59,416 bases of DNA from Curtobacterium oceanosedimentum (GCF_020297365.1 NZ_JAIXIG010000001.1:123205-182620); one strand, 5' to 3'; counted from the stretch's first letter, positions 26,010 through 36,680 are shown. Numbers and translations: made by a program. The notes: generated by a model not told the origin, from the letters alone.

Positions 26010-26113
26010 CCGCGGGCGGTCGGTGCGCGGTCTGGAGGCACGGTGCGGCTCCGCGGGGACCGCTCGGGCCGGGTGGGCGGCCCGGTCGACGGCTCGGCTG
26101 TGGCGGCCCCTCC

Positions 26114-26896
26114 TCAGACGGTCGCGCGAGTTCCGACGGCCGGGGCCAGCTTCGCCTGCACGTACGGGGCCCACGCGGTCCGCAGCGCGGTGAACGCCCC
26201 CGCGGCGACGACGACGAGCAGGACGGCGGTCGCGGCGGCGATCCAGAGGCCCTGACCCCGGCCGGGTTCGATCAGCGCGACGACGATGAGCGGCAGCGGC
26301 GAGGACACCCACATCGCGCAGGCGACCGCCGTCGCCCGGGTGCGCTGCCGTCGGCGGACGCCCTCGAGGCGCTCGGCCCACCGCAGCGCCCGCGCGCCGA
26401 ACCGCACCCGTTCCTGGCGGATCGGCAGGTACGGGGACAGCCGGCCGGACGCCCGGACGAGGTGGAGCGTCGCGACCAGGGCGATCGCGAGCAGCGCCCC
26501 GAGCCCGATCGCGATGGCGACCTCGACGCTCGTGGGGACGAGGCCGGCGTCGGCCCCCGCGATCAGCAGCACGACCGGGGCCGGCGACGTCACGAGCAGG
26601 GCCACCCCGAGGGCGATGTCGCGCCAGGCGCTCCGCGCTGCGCCGGCGAAGTGCCGAGCAGCAGCGTCGTCCCCGGCGGCCGGACCGTCGGTGTCGTCGT
26701 CCTCCGGGTCCTCCACGACCAGCTGACGGACCGGGACCTCGAGTGCCGCGGCCAGACGCGTCAGGGTGTCGAGGCTCACGTCGTTCCCGGCCTCGAGCCG
26801 TTGGACGGTCCGGACCGTCACCCCGCTGACCTCGGCCAGGCGTTCCTGGGTCCAGCCCCGCTCGGTCCGCAGCCCGACGATCCGTGTCTCGCTCAT
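26114..26896 (-). CDS. XRE-type regulator fused to membrane domain
   Basis: A 260-residue protein. Residues 1-60 are a Cro/C1-type helix-turn-helix (LRTERGWTQERLAEVSGVTVRTVQRLEAG, then LTRLAAALEVPV), followed by an acidic linker and four predicted membrane helices in two pairs. DNA-binding proteins of this layout occur widely in actinobacteria as membrane-tethered regulators of unknown signal. The start at 26896 is set by the leaderless -10; the in-frame ATG nine bases upstream is less likely. Confidence 0.82.
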   Translation of the reverse strand: MSETRIVGLRTERGWTQERLAEVSGVTVRTVQRLEAGNDVSLDTLTRLAAALEVPVRQLVVEDPEDDDTDGPAAGDDAAARHFAGAARSAWRDIALGVALLVTSPAPVVLLIAGADAGLVPTSVEVAIAIGLGALLAIALVATLHLVRASGRLSPYLPIRQERVRFGARALRWAERLEGVRRRQRTRATAVACAMWVSSPLPLIVVALIEPGRGQGLWIAAATAVLLVVVAAGAFTALRTAWAPYVQAKLAPAVGTRATV

Positions 26897-26903
26897 GTCG
26901 CCC

Positions 26904-26909
26904 ACAGTA
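26904..26909 (-). promoter_or_regulatory. -10 hexamer of the XRE-membrane gene (leaderless)
   Basis: TACTGT on the minus strand, 7 nt before the ATG at 26896. Confidence 0.55.
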
Positions 26910-27048
26910 CGAGCGACACGCGTCCGGTCCCACGCTCGTGACCCGACAGACAGCCGACATCCACCCGACAGGGCGCGGTGCCGCGGGCCCTCGGCGCGTC
27001 CGAGCGCCGACGCGGCGGCCTTCGGCGCTCCCCGGTGAGCCCACCCAC

Positions 27049-27054
27049 TAGGCT
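27049..27054 (+). promoter_or_regulatory. -10 hexamer of the ClC gene (leaderless)
   Basis: TAGGCT, 6 nt before the ATG at 27061. Confidence 0.6.
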
Positions 27055-27060
27055 TCCGGC

Positions 27061-28344
27061 ATGCCGCACTCCGGTCTCGCGACCCCTGTCTGGGCGGTCA
27101 AGCTCGCGGTCATCACCGCCCTGGTCGGCATCTCGGGCGGCATCGCGGGGATCGCGGTCTGGCTCGCCCTGCAGCTCATCCAGTTCGTCGCGTTCGGCTA
27201 CGGTTTCGGCGGGCACCTCGAGGCCGCCGACGCGCCGTCCGGCCTGAACCGGTTCCTGGCGATCACCGCCGCCGGTGTGCTGACGGGGGTCGCGTGGTGG
27301 GCACTCCGACGTTGGGGGCGGTCGATCGTCTCGGTGACCGCCGCGGTCGACGGGGCCCGGATGCCGGCACTCGCGACGCTCGCCAACGCGGGCATCCAGA
27401 TCCTCGCCGTCGGCCTCGGTGCCTCGATCGGCAAGGAGGTCGCGCCGCGCGAGGTCGGGGCCTGGCTCGCCCAGCTCGTCACACGCCGCGCCGGCCTCAC
27501 GCCACGCGAGACCCGGATCCTCGTGGCGTGCGGAGCGGCGGCCGGTCTCGCGGCGGTCTACGACGTGCCCCTCGGCGGCGCCCTGTTCGCGGTGGAGGTC
27601 CTGCTCGGCGAGATCAGCCTGGCGACCGCGCTGCCCGCGTTCGCGACGAGTGCGGTCGCGGCGATCGTCGCCCGACTCGTGATCCCGGACGAGGTGCTCT
27701 ACGACGTCCCTGCGATGCACCTGACCCCGTCGCTGCTGGTGTGGGCGATCGTCGTCGGCCCCGTGCTCGGGCTGGCCGGGGTCGGGTTCGTCAAGCTGAC
27801 GAACCGGCTGCAGGGGATCGCGCCGAAGGGCTGGCACCTGCTCGTCGTGCTGCCCGTCGTCTTCGCGCTGGTCGGGCTCATCGCCATCCCGTTCCCGGAG
27901 ATCCTCGGCAACGGTCGGGCGCTCGGGCTCGTGGCGATGAACACCGCGCTCGACGACGACCCGTTCGCCGGGCTCTCGCCGATCGTCCTGCTCCTGCTGC
28001 TCGGTGTGCTGCGCACCGTGACGACCACGGCCACCATCGGCGCGGGCGCGGTGGGCGGCACCCTGACGCCCTCGATCGCGATCGGCGCGGCGATCGGCGG
28101 CGGACTGGGCGGTGCGTGGCTGCTGCTCTGGCCCGCCGACGGCCCGAGCCTGGCGGCCTTCGCGTTCGTCGGCGCCGCGGCGTTCCTCGCCACGACGATG
28201 CGTGCGCCCTTCACGGCCCTCGTGCTCGTCGTCGAGTTCACGCAGCAGGGCGTCGACATCCTGGTGCCCTCGTTGCTGGCGATCTCCGGTGCCGTCGCCG
28301 TCGGCCACGTCCTGGCCCGCCGCCGCAGCGCCCAGATGGTGTGA
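27061..28344 (+). CDS. ClC family chloride channel/antiporter
   Basis: A 427-residue membrane protein with about 10-12 helices and ClC landmarks. GASIGKEVAPREVG corresponds to the GREGP segment and retains the gating Glu. AAAGLAAVYDVPLGGALFAVEVLLGE is well conserved. GAGAVGGTLTPSIAIGAAIGG corresponds to the GxFxP filter segment. The filter residues are diverged: the GSGIP loop reads GARMP, and the filter Phe is Leu. It probably moves Cl- or another small anion across the cytoplasmic membrane; channel versus H+ antiport cannot be decided. It is shorter than E. coli ClcA and lacks CBS domains. Confidence 0.85.
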   Translation: MPHSGLATPVWAVKLAVITALVGISGGIAGIAVWLALQLIQFVAFGYGFGGHLEAADAPSGLNRFLAITAAGVLTGVAWWALRRWGRSIVSVTAAVDGARMPALATLANAGIQILAVGLGASIGKEVAPREVGAWLAQLVTRRAGLTPRETRILVACGAAAGLAAVYDVPLGGALFAVEVLLGEISLATALPAFATSAVAAIVARLVIPDEVLYDVPAMHLTPSLLVWAIVVGPVLGLAGVGFVKLTNRLQGIAPKGWHLLVVLPVVFALVGLIAIPFPEILGNGRALGLVAMNTALDDDPFAGLSPIVLLLLLGVLRTVTTTATIGAGAVGGTLTPSIAIGAAIGGGLGGAWLLLWPADGPSLAAFAFVGAAAFLATTMRAPFTALVLVVEFTQQGVDILVPSLLAISGAVAVGHVLARRRSAQMV

Positions 28345-30533
<2,189 letters not shown>

Positions 30534-30568
30534 GCCAGGTGCGGCTCGCGATCGCGACCACCTGACCG

Positions 30569-30606
30569 ACGGGAGGCCCGGTGCGGGCCGGTCCCGCGCC
30601 TCCCGT
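30569..30606. terminator. Bidirectional terminator, degenerate GGAGGCCCGG family
   Basis: Short perfect arms acgggaggc (30569-30577) and gcctcccgt (30598-30606), with imperfect extensions outwards and inwards. It lies between the convergent sufU and 30614 genes. Confidence 0.55.
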
Positions 30607-30613
30607 TAGCGGC

Positions 30614-31429
30614 TCAGCTGACCGCGCCGATCTCGCGGAGCGCGTCGCCGACGGTGATGCGCTCGTCGTGTTCCTGCGCCCGCGCCCACCGCTCGTGTGC
30701 GAGGCGGACGGTGGCGGCGTCGAGGCCGAGGAGCTCGTACAGGCCGTCGAGTTCTCGGGGAACCAGGTCCGCGAGCGGCAGGGGGAACTTCCGATCAGGG
30801 CTGGCGTAGCCCTGCTGGGCGAGCTGCTCGACCACGTCCGGGTCGGTCTCACGGGCTTCCATGAGCAGCACGACGCTCCGGGCCCGGGTCGTCCCGGACA
30901 GGAACACCGACCGGACGTTCGCGTCGGGGTCTGTCGCGAGGGCGATCTCGACGGCCAGCGGGAGGTCCTCGGTGCCGGCGAGTTCCCAGCGCTGGCTCGT
31001 GTCGCCCTGGATCGCCGTGAGCATGTCCGGGTGGACTCCGAAGCCGCGCTCGCCCCGGTCCGGCGTCGACGACGTCGCACGCGGGTCGTCGCTGACCCGC
31101 GCCGACGGGAAACCGACCCCGGCGTAGACGGTGTGGGCGATCGGCAGGAACTGGAGCGCCTCGTGGAGTGCGGTGGCGGCGTCCTGCACCGCCGGGGCGG
31201 TGACGTCGCCGTCGGCGTCGTCGAGCGCCCTGGCGTAGTCGGACAGCGCGGTGTGCTGCTGGTCGACCGCCCGGGCGAACATCTCCTTGCCCCGGGCGGT
31301 GTCACCGAGGAGCTGTGGGTCCAGGTGGAGTGTGACCGCGCTCGGGTCCTGCAGGTGGCCGCGGGGCGTGCCGCCGCTCGACATCGTGAAGCTGAAGGTC
31401 TCGTCGTCGTGCTCGCCGGTCTCGGTCAC
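30614..31429 (-). CDS. Hypothetical protein with LRV/HEAT-like segment
   Basis: A 271-residue soluble protein. The middle (about residues 150-215) contains VEIALATDPDANVRSVFLSG and a further similar segment, which resemble leucine-rich-variant or HEAT-like helical repeats. The N-terminus contains FSFTMSSGGTPRGHLQDPSAVTLHLDP. No catalytic motif and no recognised family; a protein-binding role is only a guess. GTG start with leaderless -10. Confidence 0.6.
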   Translation of the reverse strand: MTETGEHDDETFSFTMSSGGTPRGHLQDPSAVTLHLDPQLLGDTARGKEMFARAVDQQHTALSDYARALDDADGDVTAPAVQDAATALHEALQFLPIAHTVYAGVGFPSARVSDDPRATSSTPDRGERGFGVHPDMLTAIQGDTSQRWELAGTEDLPLAVEIALATDPDANVRSVFLSGTTRARSVVLLMEARETDPDVVEQLAQQGYASPDRKFPLPLADLVPRELDGLYELLGLDAATVRLAHERWARAQEHDERITVGDALREIGAVS

Positions 31430-31436
31430 GTCGCTG

Positions 31437-31442
31437 ACGCTA
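31437..31442 (-). promoter_or_regulatory. -10 hexamer of the 31429 gene (leaderless)
   Basis: TAGCGT on the minus strand, 7 nt before the GTG. Confidence 0.55.
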
Positions 31443-31508
31443 CCGGCTCAGGGGAGCGTGGCGACGAGCTTCCGCCCGCCGGATGGCCGACGCCGTCGAC
31501 GAGCAGCT

Positions 31509-31964
31509 TCAGCGCGGTTCGTGGGATGCTCGTTCGGCGGCACGCAGCGTCATGAACACGTCGACACCGTCGTCGGTGTCGAGCACGAAGCCGTGGCGTT
31601 CGTAGAGTCGGCGAGCGGGGCTGCCCACCAGCACGTTGAGGCGCGTCGGGCCGTCGTGCGGTTCGTCGAGGACGGTGCGCAGCACGGTCGATCCGACCCC
31701 TCGCCCCTGGACGTCGGGCGCGAGGTAGAAGTGCTCGACCCAGCGGACGTCGCCCTCGACCCGGACGGTGATCGACCCGACGTCGCGGCCGTCGACCACG
31801 ACGATGCGGGTCAGCTGCGGCTGGAACGCGTCGCGGAGTCGCTGCCGGACGCGCGTCTCGTCGAAGACTCCGAGGCGTGTCAGGTCGTCGCGCAGCACCA
31901 CGGCCCGGAGCTCGACGAGCCACTCGAGGTCCTCGGTGGTGCTGTCCCGCAGTGCGACGTCCAT
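31509..31964 (-). CDS. GNAT family N-acetyltransferase
   Basis: A 151-residue GNAT protein. The acetyl-CoA site is VQGRGVGSTVLRTVLDE (motif A, Q/RxxGxG), preceded by the beta-strand VEHFYLAPD, with SPARRLYERHGF as motif B. Substrate unknown. The ATG is set by a leaderless -10. Confidence 0.87.
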   Translation of the reverse strand: MDVALRDSTTEDLEWLVELRAVVLRDDLTRLGVFDETRVRQRLRDAFQPQLTRIVVVDGRDVGSITVRVEGDVRWVEHFYLAPDVQGRGVGSTVLRTVLDEPHDGPTRLNVLVGSPARRLYERHGFVLDTDDGVDVFMTLRAAERASHEPR

Positions 31965-31970
31965 CCGATC

Positions 31971-31976
31971 AGCCTA
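31971..31976 (-). promoter_or_regulatory. -10 hexamer of the GNAT gene at 31964 (leaderless)
   Basis: TAGGCT on the minus strand, 6 nt before the ATG. Confidence 0.55.
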
Positions 31977-32005
31977 CGAACACCGGCACACCGTCATCGA
32001 CCTCG

Positions 32006-32011
32006 TACGCT
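32006..32011 (+). promoter_or_regulatory. -10 hexamer of the uridine-kinase-like gene (leaderless)
   Basis: TACGCT, 6 nt before the ATG at 32018. Confidence 0.55.
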
Positions 32012-32017
32012 TGCCCG

Positions 32018-32587
32018 ATGGACCGCGCCAGCGTCATCGACCTTGTCGCGTCCCGCCGTGCCTCGGCTCGTGCACCGATCGTCGTCGGTGTCTCTGGGTA
32101 CTGCGGATCCGGCAAGTCCACGCTGACGCGCACGCTCGTCGAGGCGCTCCCCGGCGCGGTCCGCATCCGCGGCGACGACTTCCTCGACCCCCTTCGGTCT
32201 CATCAGCGCTCCGTCGATTGGGACGGCGTCGATCGTCCCCGTCTGGTCTCTTCGGTGTTCGAACCGCACCGTGCCGGTCGGGCGAGCACGTTCCAGCGGT
32301 TCGACTGGTCCGCGCGTGCGCTCGGACCGGCTGAGCCGCTGCCGAGGACGGACGTGCTGGTCGTCGATCTGATCGGACTCTTCCATCCCGACGCGCTCCC
32401 GCACCTCGACGTCACGATCTGGTGCGACGTCGATCTGCAGACGGCGGCGCAGCGGGGGATGGCTCGGGATCGAGCGCTGGGGCGCCGTCACGAGAACCTC
32501 TGGCGTGACGTGTGGATCCCGAACGAGCGTGACTTCGAAGAGCGGTTCTCGCCGAGGGACGGTGCGGGCGTGCGCTACGAAGGCTGA
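32018..32587 (+). CDS. Uridine-kinase-like P-loop kinase
   Basis: A 189-residue P-loop NTPase of the uridine kinase/phosphoribulokinase-like group. Walker A is GVSGYCGSGKST near residues 23-34, and the substrate-binding Asp pair GDDFLDP lies about 20 residues further on. DVLVVDLIGLFHPD is the Walker B region and ARDRALGRRHENLWRDVWIPNE the lid. It probably phosphorylates a nucleoside or related small molecule; specificity unknown. The start comes from the leaderless -10. Codon usage is slightly less GC-biased than its neighbours. Confidence 0.8.
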   Translation: MDRASVIDLVASRRASARAPIVVGVSGYCGSGKSTLTRTLVEALPGAVRIRGDDFLDPLRSHQRSVDWDGVDRPRLVSSVFEPHRAGRASTFQRFDWSARALGPAEPLPRTDVLVVDLIGLFHPDALPHLDVTIWCDVDLQTAAQRGMARDRALGRRHENLWRDVWIPNERDFEERFSPRDGAGVRYEG

Positions 32588-32708
32588 TCTGGGTCCGCGC
32601 TCGTCATCGAGGACGTCGGGGCGGACCCGCTGGCCGTGACGGCCGGGTGACCTGGAGGACCACCGCGAGCGGGCCGGCGAGCAGGGTCCGTGCACGGAGG
32701 CGGCTGGG

Positions 32709-33158
32709 TCAGTCCTGCCTGCGGAGGGCCGTGACCATGCTCCGGAGGACCCGACGGGCGTCCGCCTGCTGCTGCTCGGTCAGGCCCTCGAGCATCCGCT
32801 GCTCGACACCGCGGACCGCGGCGCTCGCCTGCTCCAGGCTCCGACGCCCGCTCGCGGTCAGCTGCGTCGGCAGCGCCTTGCCGACGGACGGCTCACTGGC
32901 CCGCGTGACGAAGCCGTCCCGCTCCAGTGCTTGCAGCAGGACGTTCATCGACTGCCGGGTGACGAAGGTGCCGCGGGCGAGCTCGGAGTTCGACAAACCG
33001 GGGCGCTGCGCCAGCAGCTCGAGGCAGGAGTAGTGCGTGATCGTCATGCCCAGTGGCCGCAGGACGGCTTCCATCGATGCGCGCAGGGCGCTCGCCGTCT
33101 CCTTGAGCAGGTAACCGATCGACGTGTCGAGGTCGATGCCGTCTCCGTCTTGACGCAT
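32709..33158 (-). CDS. MarR family transcriptional regulator
   Basis: A 149-residue winged-helix regulator: LELLAQRPGLSNSELARGTFVTRQSMNVLLQALERDGFVTR is the DNA-binding part, with dimerisation helices at both ends. Start at 33158; the longer open frame runs through the operators and is unlikely. It is divergent from a VOC-domain gene, with two near-identical palindromes between, indicating autoregulation and control of that gene. Confidence 0.87.
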   Translation of the reverse strand: MRQDGDGIDLDTSIGYLLKETASALRASMEAVLRPLGMTITHYSCLELLAQRPGLSNSELARGTFVTRQSMNVLLQALERDGFVTRASEPSVGKALPTQLTASGRRSLEQASAAVRGVEQRMLEGLTEQQQADARRVLRSMVTALRRQD

Positions 33159-33174
33159 GTCAGAAGTCTGACAT
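33157..33174. promoter_or_regulatory. MarR operator 1 (ATGTCAGAagTCTGACAT)
   Basis: A perfect 8-2-8 palindrome covering the 5' end of marR. Confidence 0.75.
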
Positions 33175-33184
33175 ACGTTGGTGC

Positions 33185-33202
33185 GTGTCAGAAGACTGAC
33201 AC
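33185..33202. promoter_or_regulatory. MarR operator 2 (GTGTCAGaagaCTGACAC)
   Basis: A 7-4-7 palindrome, 28 bp from operator 1 centre to centre. A TACGTT -10-like hexamer (33174-33179) for the VOC gene lies between the two, so bound MarR should block it. Confidence 0.75.
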
Positions 33203-33219
33203 AACCGAAGGAGCACCAC

Positions 33220-33588
33220 ATGCCCGTCACCGGCCCCGACTTCATCTCCCTGCAGAGCCGCGACCTCGCCGCGTCGCAGGCGTTCTACGAGCAGTACCTC
33301 GGTCTGGTCCGCGCCCAGGCCGGTCCGCCGCACGCCGTCGTGTTCGAGACCTCGCCGATCGCGTTCGCCCTGCGCGACCTGGCGCCCGGGACCGATCTCG
33401 ACGCCGTGTCGCAGCCGGGCATCGGTGCCGCGATCTGGATGCACGCGACCGATGTGCAGGCGATCCACGACGCCCTGGCAGCCGACGGTCACCGCATCGT
33501 CTCGGCGCCGATCGACGGCCCCTTCGGTCGGACCTTCACGTTCGCCGACCCCGACGGCTACCACGTCACGCTCCACGACCGGGCCTGA
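33220..33588 (+). CDS. VOC family (glyoxalase/bleomycin-resistance) protein
   Basis: A 122-residue single VOC module (FISLQSRDLAASQAFYEQYLGL ... GRTFTFADPDGYHVTLHD). The conserved C-terminal Glu/His metal region is present in part. These proteins are dioxygenases, glyoxalases or antibiotic/thiol-binding proteins. Strong ribosome site (aaggag). Controlled by the divergent MarR, so probably part of a small inducible detoxification response. Confidence 0.82.
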   Translation: MPVTGPDFISLQSRDLAASQAFYEQYLGLVRAQAGPPHAVVFETSPIAFALRDLAPGTDLDAVSQPGIGAAIWMHATDVQAIHDALAADGHRIVSAPIDGPFGRTFTFADPDGYHVTLHDRA

Positions 33589-33606
33589 GCCGCGGGAGCG
33601 ATGTCA

Positions 33607-33674
33607 CGTCGCACAACCGAAGTGCGCTCGCGCCGTGCGATCGCGCGGCTCCGAAGCACTTCGGTTGTGCGACG
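33607..33674 (+). terminator. Terminator hairpin after the VOC gene
   Basis: 19-nt perfect arms: cgtcgcacaaccgaagtgc (33607-33625) and its complement (33656-33674). Confidence 0.75.
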
Positions 33675-33850
33675 CGCATCCGCGCCGGGGGCCCGCCCCA
33701 CCCGCACCGCGCCGGGGACCCGGCGACCGGCGCGGCCGGCCACCAGCCCGGCCGGGGCGGCGGGGCGGAGGCGGGGCGGGCCTCCAGGCCGGTGCCGGAG
33801 CCGGCCCGTCACGCTTCGTCACGGTCCGTGACGGACGCGCGCGACCGACG

Positions 33851-33856
33851 TAGCGT
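33851..33856 (+). promoter_or_regulatory. -10 hexamer of the LLM monooxygenase (leaderless)
   Basis: TAGCGT, 8 nt before the GTG at 33865. Confidence 0.5.
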
Positions 33857-33864
33857 CTCGACCC

Positions 33865-35268
33865 GTGAGCAGCAGCAGCGAGCACCGGCAGATCCGCTTC
33901 AACGCGTTCGACATGAACTGCGTGGCGCACCAGTCCTCCGGGCTGTGGCGGCACCCGCGCGACCGCTCGCGGGACTACCGCGACCTGAGCTACTGGACGG
34001 ACCTGGCGAAGACGCTCGAGCGCGGGGCGTTCGACGGCATCTTCATCGCCGATGTCCTGGGCACCTACGACGTGTACGGCGGGTCGAACGAGGCCGCGCT
34101 CCGCACCGGGTCGCAGGTGCCCGTGAACGACCCGGTGCTGCTCGTGTCGGCGATGGCGTCGGTGACCGAGCACCTGGGCTTCGGGATCACGGCGGGTACC
34201 GCGTACGAGCACCCGTACCCGTTCGCCCGACGCATGTCGACGCTCGACCACCTGACGAAGGGCCGGGTCGGCTGGAACGTCGTCACCGGGTACCTGCCGA
34301 GCGCGGCGCGGAACATGGGGCAAACCGACCAGTTGTCGCACGACGACCGCTACGACGTGGCCGACGAGTACCTCGAGGTCCTCTACAAGCTGTGGGAGGG
34401 CTCGTGGGAGGACGACGCCGTCGTCGCGGACCGCGACGCCGGGATCTTCACGGACCCCGCGAAGGTGCACCCGATCGAGCACCACGGCACACACTTCGAC
34501 GTCCCCGGCATCCACCTGTCCGAGCCGTCCGTGCAGCGCACGCCCGTCATCTACCAGGCGGGCGCCTCACCGCGCGGCATCCGCTTCGCCGCCGAGAACG
34601 CCGAAGCGGTCTTCGTGGGCGCACCGACCGTCGAGCAGCTCGCGTCGACCGTCGCGAAGGTCCGTGACGCCCTGGAGGCAGCTGGTCGCGACCGGTACGC
34701 CGCCCGCGTCTACACACTGCTCACCGTGATCACGGACGCCACCGACGAACTGGCCCAGGCGAAGTACGAGGACTACCTGTCGTACGCCTCGGAGCTCGGC
34801 GCCCTGGTGCTCAACTCGGGGTGGATGGGCGTCGACCTGTCGCAGTGGGACCTCGACGAGCCCCTCGGCGACGTCGAATCGAACGCGATCCAGTCCGCCG
34901 CGGCGAACATCGCGGCGGCCACCGGCGAGGACGGGTCGTCGTGGACGATCCGCGACCTCGCCCGGCACACGGCGATCGGCGGGCTCGGGCCGGTGGCGGT
35001 CGGCGGGGGAGCGACCATCGCCGACCGGCTGCAGGAGATCCAGGAGCTGACCGACGTCGACGGCTTCAACCTGGCGTACGCGGTGACCCCGGGCACGTGG
35101 GAGGACGTCATCGAGTTCGTGATCCCGGAGCTCCGTGCCCGCGGGGCCTACCCGGAGGAGTACGAGCAGGGCTCGCTCCGGCAGAAGCTGCACGGACGGG
35201 GCGACCGGCTGCCCGAGGAGCACCGTGGGGCCTCGTTCAGGATCGGGAGCCGCGCCGCCGTAGGCTGA
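33865..35268 (+). CDS. FMN-dependent LLM-class monooxygenase (NtaA/DszA family)
   Basis: A 467-residue luciferase-like monooxygenase of the NtaA/SnaA/DszA(SoxA) type. Family motifs include FNAFDMNCVAHQSSGLWRHP, GAFDGIFIADVLG, GITAGTAYEHPYPFARRMSTLDHLTKGRVGWNVVTG and YQAGASPRGIRFAAENAEAVF. Members oxidise nitrilotriacetate, pristinamycin intermediates or organosulfur compounds with reduced FMN from a separate reductase. No flavin reductase is next door and the substrate is unknown. It is followed directly by a GNAT gene. Confidence 0.9.
   Translation: MSSSSEHRQIRFNAFDMNCVAHQSSGLWRHPRDRSRDYRDLSYWTDLAKTLERGAFDGIFIADVLGTYDVYGGSNEAALRTGSQVPVNDPVLLVSAMASVTEHLGFGITAGTAYEHPYPFARRMSTLDHLTKGRVGWNVVTGYLPSAARNMGQTDQLSHDDRYDVADEYLEVLYKLWEGSWEDDAVVADRDAGIFTDPAKVHPIEHHGTHFDVPGIHLSEPSVQRTPVIYQAGASPRGIRFAAENAEAVFVGAPTVEQLASTVAKVRDALEAAGRDRYAARVYTLLTVITDATDELAQAKYEDYLSYASELGALVLNSGWMGVDLSQWDLDEPLGDVESNAIQSAAANIAAATGEDGSSWTIRDLARHTAIGGLGPVAVGGGATIADRLQEIQELTDVDGFNLAYAVTPGTWEDVIEFVIPELRARGAYPEEYEQGSLRQKLHGRGDRLPEEHRGASFRIGSRAAVG
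35261..35266 (+). promoter_or_regulatory. -10 hexamer of the GNAT gene at 35273 (leaderless)
   Basis: TAGGCT, 6 nt before the ATG, lying within the last codons of the monooxygenase. Confidence 0.5.
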
Positions 35269-35272
35269 ACGG

Positions 35273-35764
35273 ATGATCGAATCGTCCGTGGTCGTGCGTC
35301 CTGCGAGCCCCGACGAGACGGCCGCCTGCATCGACCTGTGGGCAGCCGCGGTCGCCGCACGGGACGGCGTCGTCGAGGACCCCGCGGTGCGGGAGCGCGC
35401 CCGGCAGAAGTTCGCGGCCGAGCACGTCGCCTGGCTGGTGGCTCCCGGTGACGACGGCGCGGTCGACGGCTTCGTGCTCGTGACGGCGCCGGGCACCGGG
35501 CGGTCGACGGACCCGACGGACGCCGCCTACCTGTCGTTGCTCGCGGTGCGACCCGGCGTGCAGGCGCGGGGGCTCGGGCGGTCCCTGCTGTCGGAGGCGG
35601 TGCACGACGCGCGAGCTGCCGGTCACCCGCGCGTGGTGCTGCACGTGCTCGGCGACAACGACCGGGCGGTGCGCCTGTACGAGGCGGGTGGCTTCGTCGC
35701 GACGGGCGACGAGTTCGCACACGCCCTGAGCGGCGTCACGACCCGGGTCTACGTCGCGGGCTGA
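35273..35764 (+). CDS. GNAT family N-acetyltransferase
   Basis: A 163-residue GNAT. AYLSLLAVRPGVQARGLGRSLLSEAVHDARAAG carries the acetyl-CoA motif, and DNDRAVRLYEAGGF motif B. Substrate unknown. It overlaps the 3' end of the convergent SGNH hydrolase by 16 bp. Confidence 0.87.
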   Translation: MIESSVVVRPASPDETAACIDLWAAAVAARDGVVEDPAVRERARQKFAAEHVAWLVAPGDDGAVDGFVLVTAPGTGRSTDPTDAAYLSLLAVRPGVQARGLGRSLLSEAVHDARAAGHPRVVLHVLGDNDRAVRLYEAGGFVATGDEFAHALSGVTTRVYVAG

Positions 35765-36552
35765 TCCCGGCGGCCGCCCGACTGCGGTCCTGCGGGCTGT
35801 CCGACCGGGGTCCAGGTGGGGAAGGTGGCGGAGCGGCCGTCGCCGGACGACCGCCGCGTGACCCGGCGTCGGACCCACGGCAGGACGTGCTCCCGGTAGT
35901 AGCGCAGCTCCTCGCCGAGCCTCGCCCGGGACCTGCCGTCGTCGGTCGGTTCGACCGGTGCGGGCGCGTCGGTGACGGCGTGCAGGGCGAGTTCGGCGAC
36001 GCGCTGGTGGCCGGTGGCGTTCATGTGCAGCCGATCGTCCGACCAGAACTCCGCCCGCCGCAGGTGCGGGTCGCGCGAGACGTCGACGAACGGCAGGCCA
36101 CGACGCCGGGCGAGCGTGCCGAGCGCCTCGGCCCAGGCGTTGCCACGGCGGTTGATGAGGGACCCGAGCGGCAGTCGAGCGCTCGGGTCGGCCGGGCTGA
36201 GGAGTGCCAGGCGGGCACCGGTGATGGCGACCCGGTCGGCCGCTGCCTCGACGAGGGCGAGGAGCGCGGGGACGTCGTAGCCGGGGCGCAGCATGTCGTT
36301 GCCGCCGGCGCAGAACGTGATGAGCGTCGGTGCCGGGTCGAGCGCGAGCGCGGCCTCGAGTTGCCCGTCGATGACGCCCGCGAGCAGCCGCCCGCGCACG
36401 GCGAGGTTGGCGTACGAGACGCCGGTGTCCGGCGCCGCGGCCATCCCGCTCGCGAGTCGTCCGGTCCAGCCGGGGAGCGGAGCGGGACCGGCGTCGCCGA
36501 TGCCCTCCGAGAAGCTGTCGCCGATCGCGACGTAGCGGATGGTCTCGTGCAT
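35749..36552 (-). CDS. SGNH/GDSL hydrolase
   Basis: A 267-residue esterase-type protein: block I VAIGDSFSEGIGD (nucleophile Ser), Gly in VRGRLLAGV, block III FCAGGNDML, and block V DRLHMNATGHQRVAE with the catalytic Asp/His. No signal peptide, so cytoplasmic. It likely deacylates small esters or lipids. A charged Arg-rich C-terminal tail (WVRRRVTRRSSGDGR) follows the domain. The start at 36552 fits the domain; longer upstream frames are probably not translated. Confidence 0.85.
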   Translation of the reverse strand: MHETIRYVAIGDSFSEGIGDAGPAPLPGWTGRLASGMAAAPDTGVSYANLAVRGRLLAGVIDGQLEAALALDPAPTLITFCAGGNDMLRPGYDVPALLALVEAAADRVAITGARLALLSPADPSARLPLGSLINRRGNAWAEALGTLARRRGLPFVDVSRDPHLRRAEFWSDDRLHMNATGHQRVAELALHAVTDAPAPVEPTDDGRSRARLGEELRYYREHVLPWVRRRVTRRSSGDGRSATFPTWTPVGQPAGPQSGGRRDQPAT

Positions 36553-36603
36553 GGGTGCATCATCGTGCACATGGCTGTGCACGTTCTCTGTGCCGCCGCG
36601 AGC

Positions 36604-36660
36604 TTCGTGAGCAGGAATGGTCGGGTCGCCGTTCGGCACCCGACCATTTCTGCTCACGAA
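36604..36660 (-). terminator. Terminator hairpin
   Basis: 23-nt arms (36604-36626 and 36638-36660, ttcgtgagcaggaatggtcg...) with a single G-T pair and an 11-nt loop. It lies downstream of the VOC gene that ends at 36681 and upstream of the SGNH gene. Confidence 0.75.
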
Positions 36661-36680
36661 GGGCTCGTCTCCGCGTCGCG

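Noticed and set aside
23742..27044. 1100-residue open frame on the minus strand
   Set aside because: Antisense to the GH36 alpha-galactosidase, XRE and other genes. Composition is Arg/Gly/Pro/Ala-rich with no domain, typical of spurious frames in high-GC DNA.
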